Origin: Bdellovibrio bacteriovorus
GTDB lineage: Bacteria > Bdellovibrionota > Bdellovibrionia > Bdellovibrionales > Bdellovibrionaceae
DNA: 64,000 nucleotides
Reading direction: 5' to 3'
Assembly (NCBI RefSeq): GCF_001592735.1
Contig: NZ_LUKE01000002.1
Span: 269,836 to 333,835 of the forward strand
Shown here: in pieces, positions 62,385 to 64,000 of the stretch
Layout: each line of letters opens with the position of its first letter
How positions within the stretch are numbered: the first letter of the stretch is position 1
Notes under the pieces: generated by a model
The model's database searches: none
What the model saw: only the letters and a program-made list of their open reading frames with translations
What the model was told of the DNA's origin: nothing
Position numbers and translations under genes: made by a program

Positions 62385-63260
62385 TTAAGGACTTTGCTTA
62401 GCAAAATATTCTATCAACGGACGCATCCAATCCGAAAGAGCTTGTGCTTGAAATCCCGCCGCATGAGCTTTTTCGGTGTTTAAATACCAATCCTGAGGAA
62501 TGCCGTAGGGCGACCAATCAGCGTCAGAGCGTTCCTTAGACAAGACCGCTTTTTTGCCAGTCACCTTTTCAATTTCTTCGATAAATTCTTTTAATAAAAT
62601 CGGCTCTGGTGAAGCGAAGTTAAAAATCCCCGTATGCTTCCCGTGAAGCAACCACAATAAAGACTTCCCGGCATCCGCCGAAGTCACAAAAGAAAATCTG
62701 GCATTCAAGTTAGGAAAATAGAGGGGCTTTTCTTGTTGGACTTTTTCAACATGCAAGGCAAATCTGTGCGTGTAATCGTCTTCGCCGACCACGACCGGAT
62801 ATCGTGCAAAGGCCCAGTGGAAACTTGCATGATTGGCAAAATAATGTTCCGCCGCTCTTTTACCCTCAGCGTATTCTTCGGCAGGATTTGTGGGTGTTTG
62901 TGGTTGATAAAGATAAGGATTAAAATCTTCTTCGCGCAAACCAGAACCAAAATGATAAACCGACATGGTCGAAGTCATGATGTAGTAAGGAGTTTTGTTT
63001 GCAAAGACGTCACAAGCGATCGCGGCGTCCTCCGCCGTCATACAAATTTGATCAACAACAGCATCAAAGTGCAGATGTTCCACAGCCGCGGCCAAAGATT
63101 TTTTATCGCGACGATCGGCTTTCAAGCGATGCACCCGGGCCCCAAAGTCATCCGCTTGCTGACCTCGCGATAAAACCCAGACGTTATTACCTTCTTTGAT
63201 TAAGCTATGAACCAGATGACGCCCGAAATATCTTGTACCACCCAAAACTAGAACCTTCAT
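62385..63260 (-). CDS. NAD-dependent epimerase/dehydratase-like protein
   Basis: 291 residues of the extended short-chain dehydrogenase class. ATG 63260 has GAGG upstream and puts the Rossmann motif at once (MKVLVLGGTRYFGRHLV, GxxxxxG). Instead of the usual YxxxK, AEEYAEGKRAAEHYF supplies Tyr and Lys with the correct spacing (YAEGK). RYPVVVGEDDYTHRF and FNFASPEPILLKEFIEEIEKVTGKKA match nucleotide-sugar-type or isoflavone reductase-like members. The substrate is not predictable. It is convergent with the sugar dehydrogenase, four bases apart, without a clear terminator between. Confidence 0.85.
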   Translation of the reverse strand: MKVLVLGGTRYFGRHLVHSLIKEGNNVWVLSRGQQADDFGARVHRLKADRRDKKSLAAAVEHLHFDAVVDQICMTAEDAAIACDVFANKTPYYIMTSTMSVYHFGSGLREEDFNPYLYQPQTPTNPAEEYAEGKRAAEHYFANHASFHWAFARYPVVVGEDDYTHRFALHVEKVQQEKPLYFPNLNARFSFVTSADAGKSLLWLLHGKHTGIFNFASPEPILLKEFIEEIEKVTGKKAVLSKERSDADWSPYGIPQDWYLNTEKAHAAGFQAQALSDWMRPLIEYFAKQSP

Positions 63261-63427
63261 AAGACCTCGCTTGTCAGTTACCATTGTCGCTAGTCTTTTT
63301 CATTTGGCATAGTCTTTTTTGTGATTCTCTTTTTTGTATTTTTCTTAGCGCCATTGAGCTCTGTCTTATTCTTACTTAAAACCAAAGGAACAACCAACTC
63401 CGGCAACGCCGGTATTAAGGAGAATTT

Positions 63428-63745
63428 ATGAAATCAGTTCTTGCTCATGGATGGCGACTGGCGATGCCCTTATTAGCCGTTCCTCTATTTGTGGCGACAG
63501 TATACGCCGCCGGAAACTCTGGCTCTGCAGGTAAACCTCTAACGACTCATCCAGAGGGTGCTGGCGAGTTATCGCGGGATGCCGCTTCTATGGATGATCA
63601 CACGGACTCTGCCTTGAATAAAAAGTACGATCGACGTCAAACTCCTGGACCTCGCACCTCAACCACTCGCGGGGAATCCATGGATCCACACGGGGGACGT
63701 GGGGCTGGCGGAACTAGCAACACGAGTGATAGTGCCACGGAATAG
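63428..63745 (+). CDS. Small exported polar protein
   Basis: 105 residues, not recognised. A signal peptide (LAMPLLAVPLFVATVYA^AGNS) is followed by a short polar mature protein rich in Gly, Ser, Thr, Asp and Arg with no hydrophobic core, probably disordered. AAGGAG precedes the ATG and a small CCGGC/GCCGG hairpin lies just upstream of that site. A hairpin without a T-tract (63759-63780) follows. Confidence 0.68.
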   Translation: MKSVLAHGWRLAMPLLAVPLFVATVYAAGNSGSAGKPLTTHPEGAGELSRDAASMDDHTDSALNKKYDRRQTPGPRTSTTRGESMDPHGGRGAGGTSNTSDSATE

Positions 63746-63862
63746 CCATCTGACAAAAACCTCCGACCAAAGGCGGAGGTTCGGCGGTGTTTCTCGACAG
63801 GGACTCTATCGCCTCTCCACCAATGGGATTAGTTTTTAAGCAGTGAAAGCAAGGAGACCTTT

Positions 63863-64000
63863 ATGGAAGCAAAAATAAATGCAACAGATTCAGGTGCCGA
63901 GTCCTTTGATTACAATATGAGCTGGGAAGGCAGTCGCATTATTTCGATTGCTCCGGAAGCCACTATTAAAGAAGCAGCAAAGATGATGAGAGATGAACAA
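63863..64000 (+). CDS. CBS-domain protein, 5' part only
   Basis: The gene starts at ATG 63863 with AAGGAG nearby and is open to the window edge (46 codons seen). After about 25 polar residues, IISIAPEATIKEAAKMMRDEQ is the start of a CBS domain, which often senses adenine nucleotides. Everything beyond this is outside the window, so partner domains are unknown. Confidence 0.7.
   Translation, partial: MEAKINATDSGAESFDYNMSWEGSRIISIAPEATIKEAAKMMRDEQ

Noticed and set aside
63759-63780. Terminator after the small exported protein
   Set aside because: A seven-base stem ACCTCCG/CGGAGGT exists but no T-tract follows.

Overview
The window looks like a stretch of chromosome from a predatory Bdellovibrio-like bacterium (Bdellovibrionota). 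This is an inference. It rests on a deltaproteobacterial-style type II secretion (T2SS) operon with a PilM-like GspL and a GspN, many small family-specific outer-membrane barrel proteins, a giant tail-fibre-like secreted protein ending in an S74 intramolecular chaperone (the architecture of Bdellovibrio 'mosaic adhesive trimer' fibres), and frequent TTG/GTG starts. No rRNA, insertion sequence, CRISPR array or prophage was seen. There is one tRNA.

Layout. (1) 38-598 (-) is an unrecognised protein. (2) 834-14153 (+) is a complete T2SS operon, gspC-D-E-F-G-H-I-J-K-L-M-N, with short gaps or start/stop overlaps throughout; the prepilin peptidase is not here. (3) 14316-16275 (+) holds ssb with a strong terminator, a small lipoprotein and an exported barrel-like protein. 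(4) 16272-27856 (-) is a long run: zinc-knuckle membrane protein, polyprenyl-phosphate mannose synthase-like GT2, SH3/barrel protein, mutL, miaA, yicC, gmk, rpoZ, rel and a membrane histidine kinase. (5) 27936-31754 holds a barrel protein, a possible degenerate alpha/beta-hydrolase, a chemoreceptor and a YIP1-type membrane protein. (6) 31751-38717 (-) is a translationally coupled three-gene light-sensing operon: a 1613-residue CheB-CheR-PAS-histidine kinase-receiver hybrid, a bacteriophytochrome reduced to its photosensory core, and a biliverdin-producing heme oxygenase. (7) 38923-43253 (-) is dut, an M16 peptidase, pnp and rpsO. (8) 43565-50281 (+) is the 2238-residue fibre, convergent with a secreted phospholipase D-family protein (50325-51533, -). 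(9) 51613-57823 (-) is truB-rbfA-infB-nusA-rimP. (10) 58081-60558 (-) is an acetyltransferase, a SurA-like chaperone and a Gly-Tyr-repeat barrel protein. (11) The end holds tRNA-Leu(CAA), a PQQ-type sugar dehydrogenase behind a hairpin that can mask its ribosome-binding site, an NAD-dependent epimerase, a small exported protein and the start of a CBS-domain protein.

How the genes fit together. The T2SS would export folded proteins from the periplasm. The fibre and the phospholipase D-like protein sit between rpsO-pnp and truB-rbfA-infB-nusA-rimP, which in many bacteria form one cluster, so the cluster appears to have been opened by accessory secreted genes. The phytochrome has no output domain and is translated right after a CheB/CheR/kinase hybrid and right before the enzyme that makes its chromophore, which suggests light control of that hybrid. 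The best candidates for something undescribed are the fibre, the split photoreceptor system and the 61124-61173 RNA hairpin.
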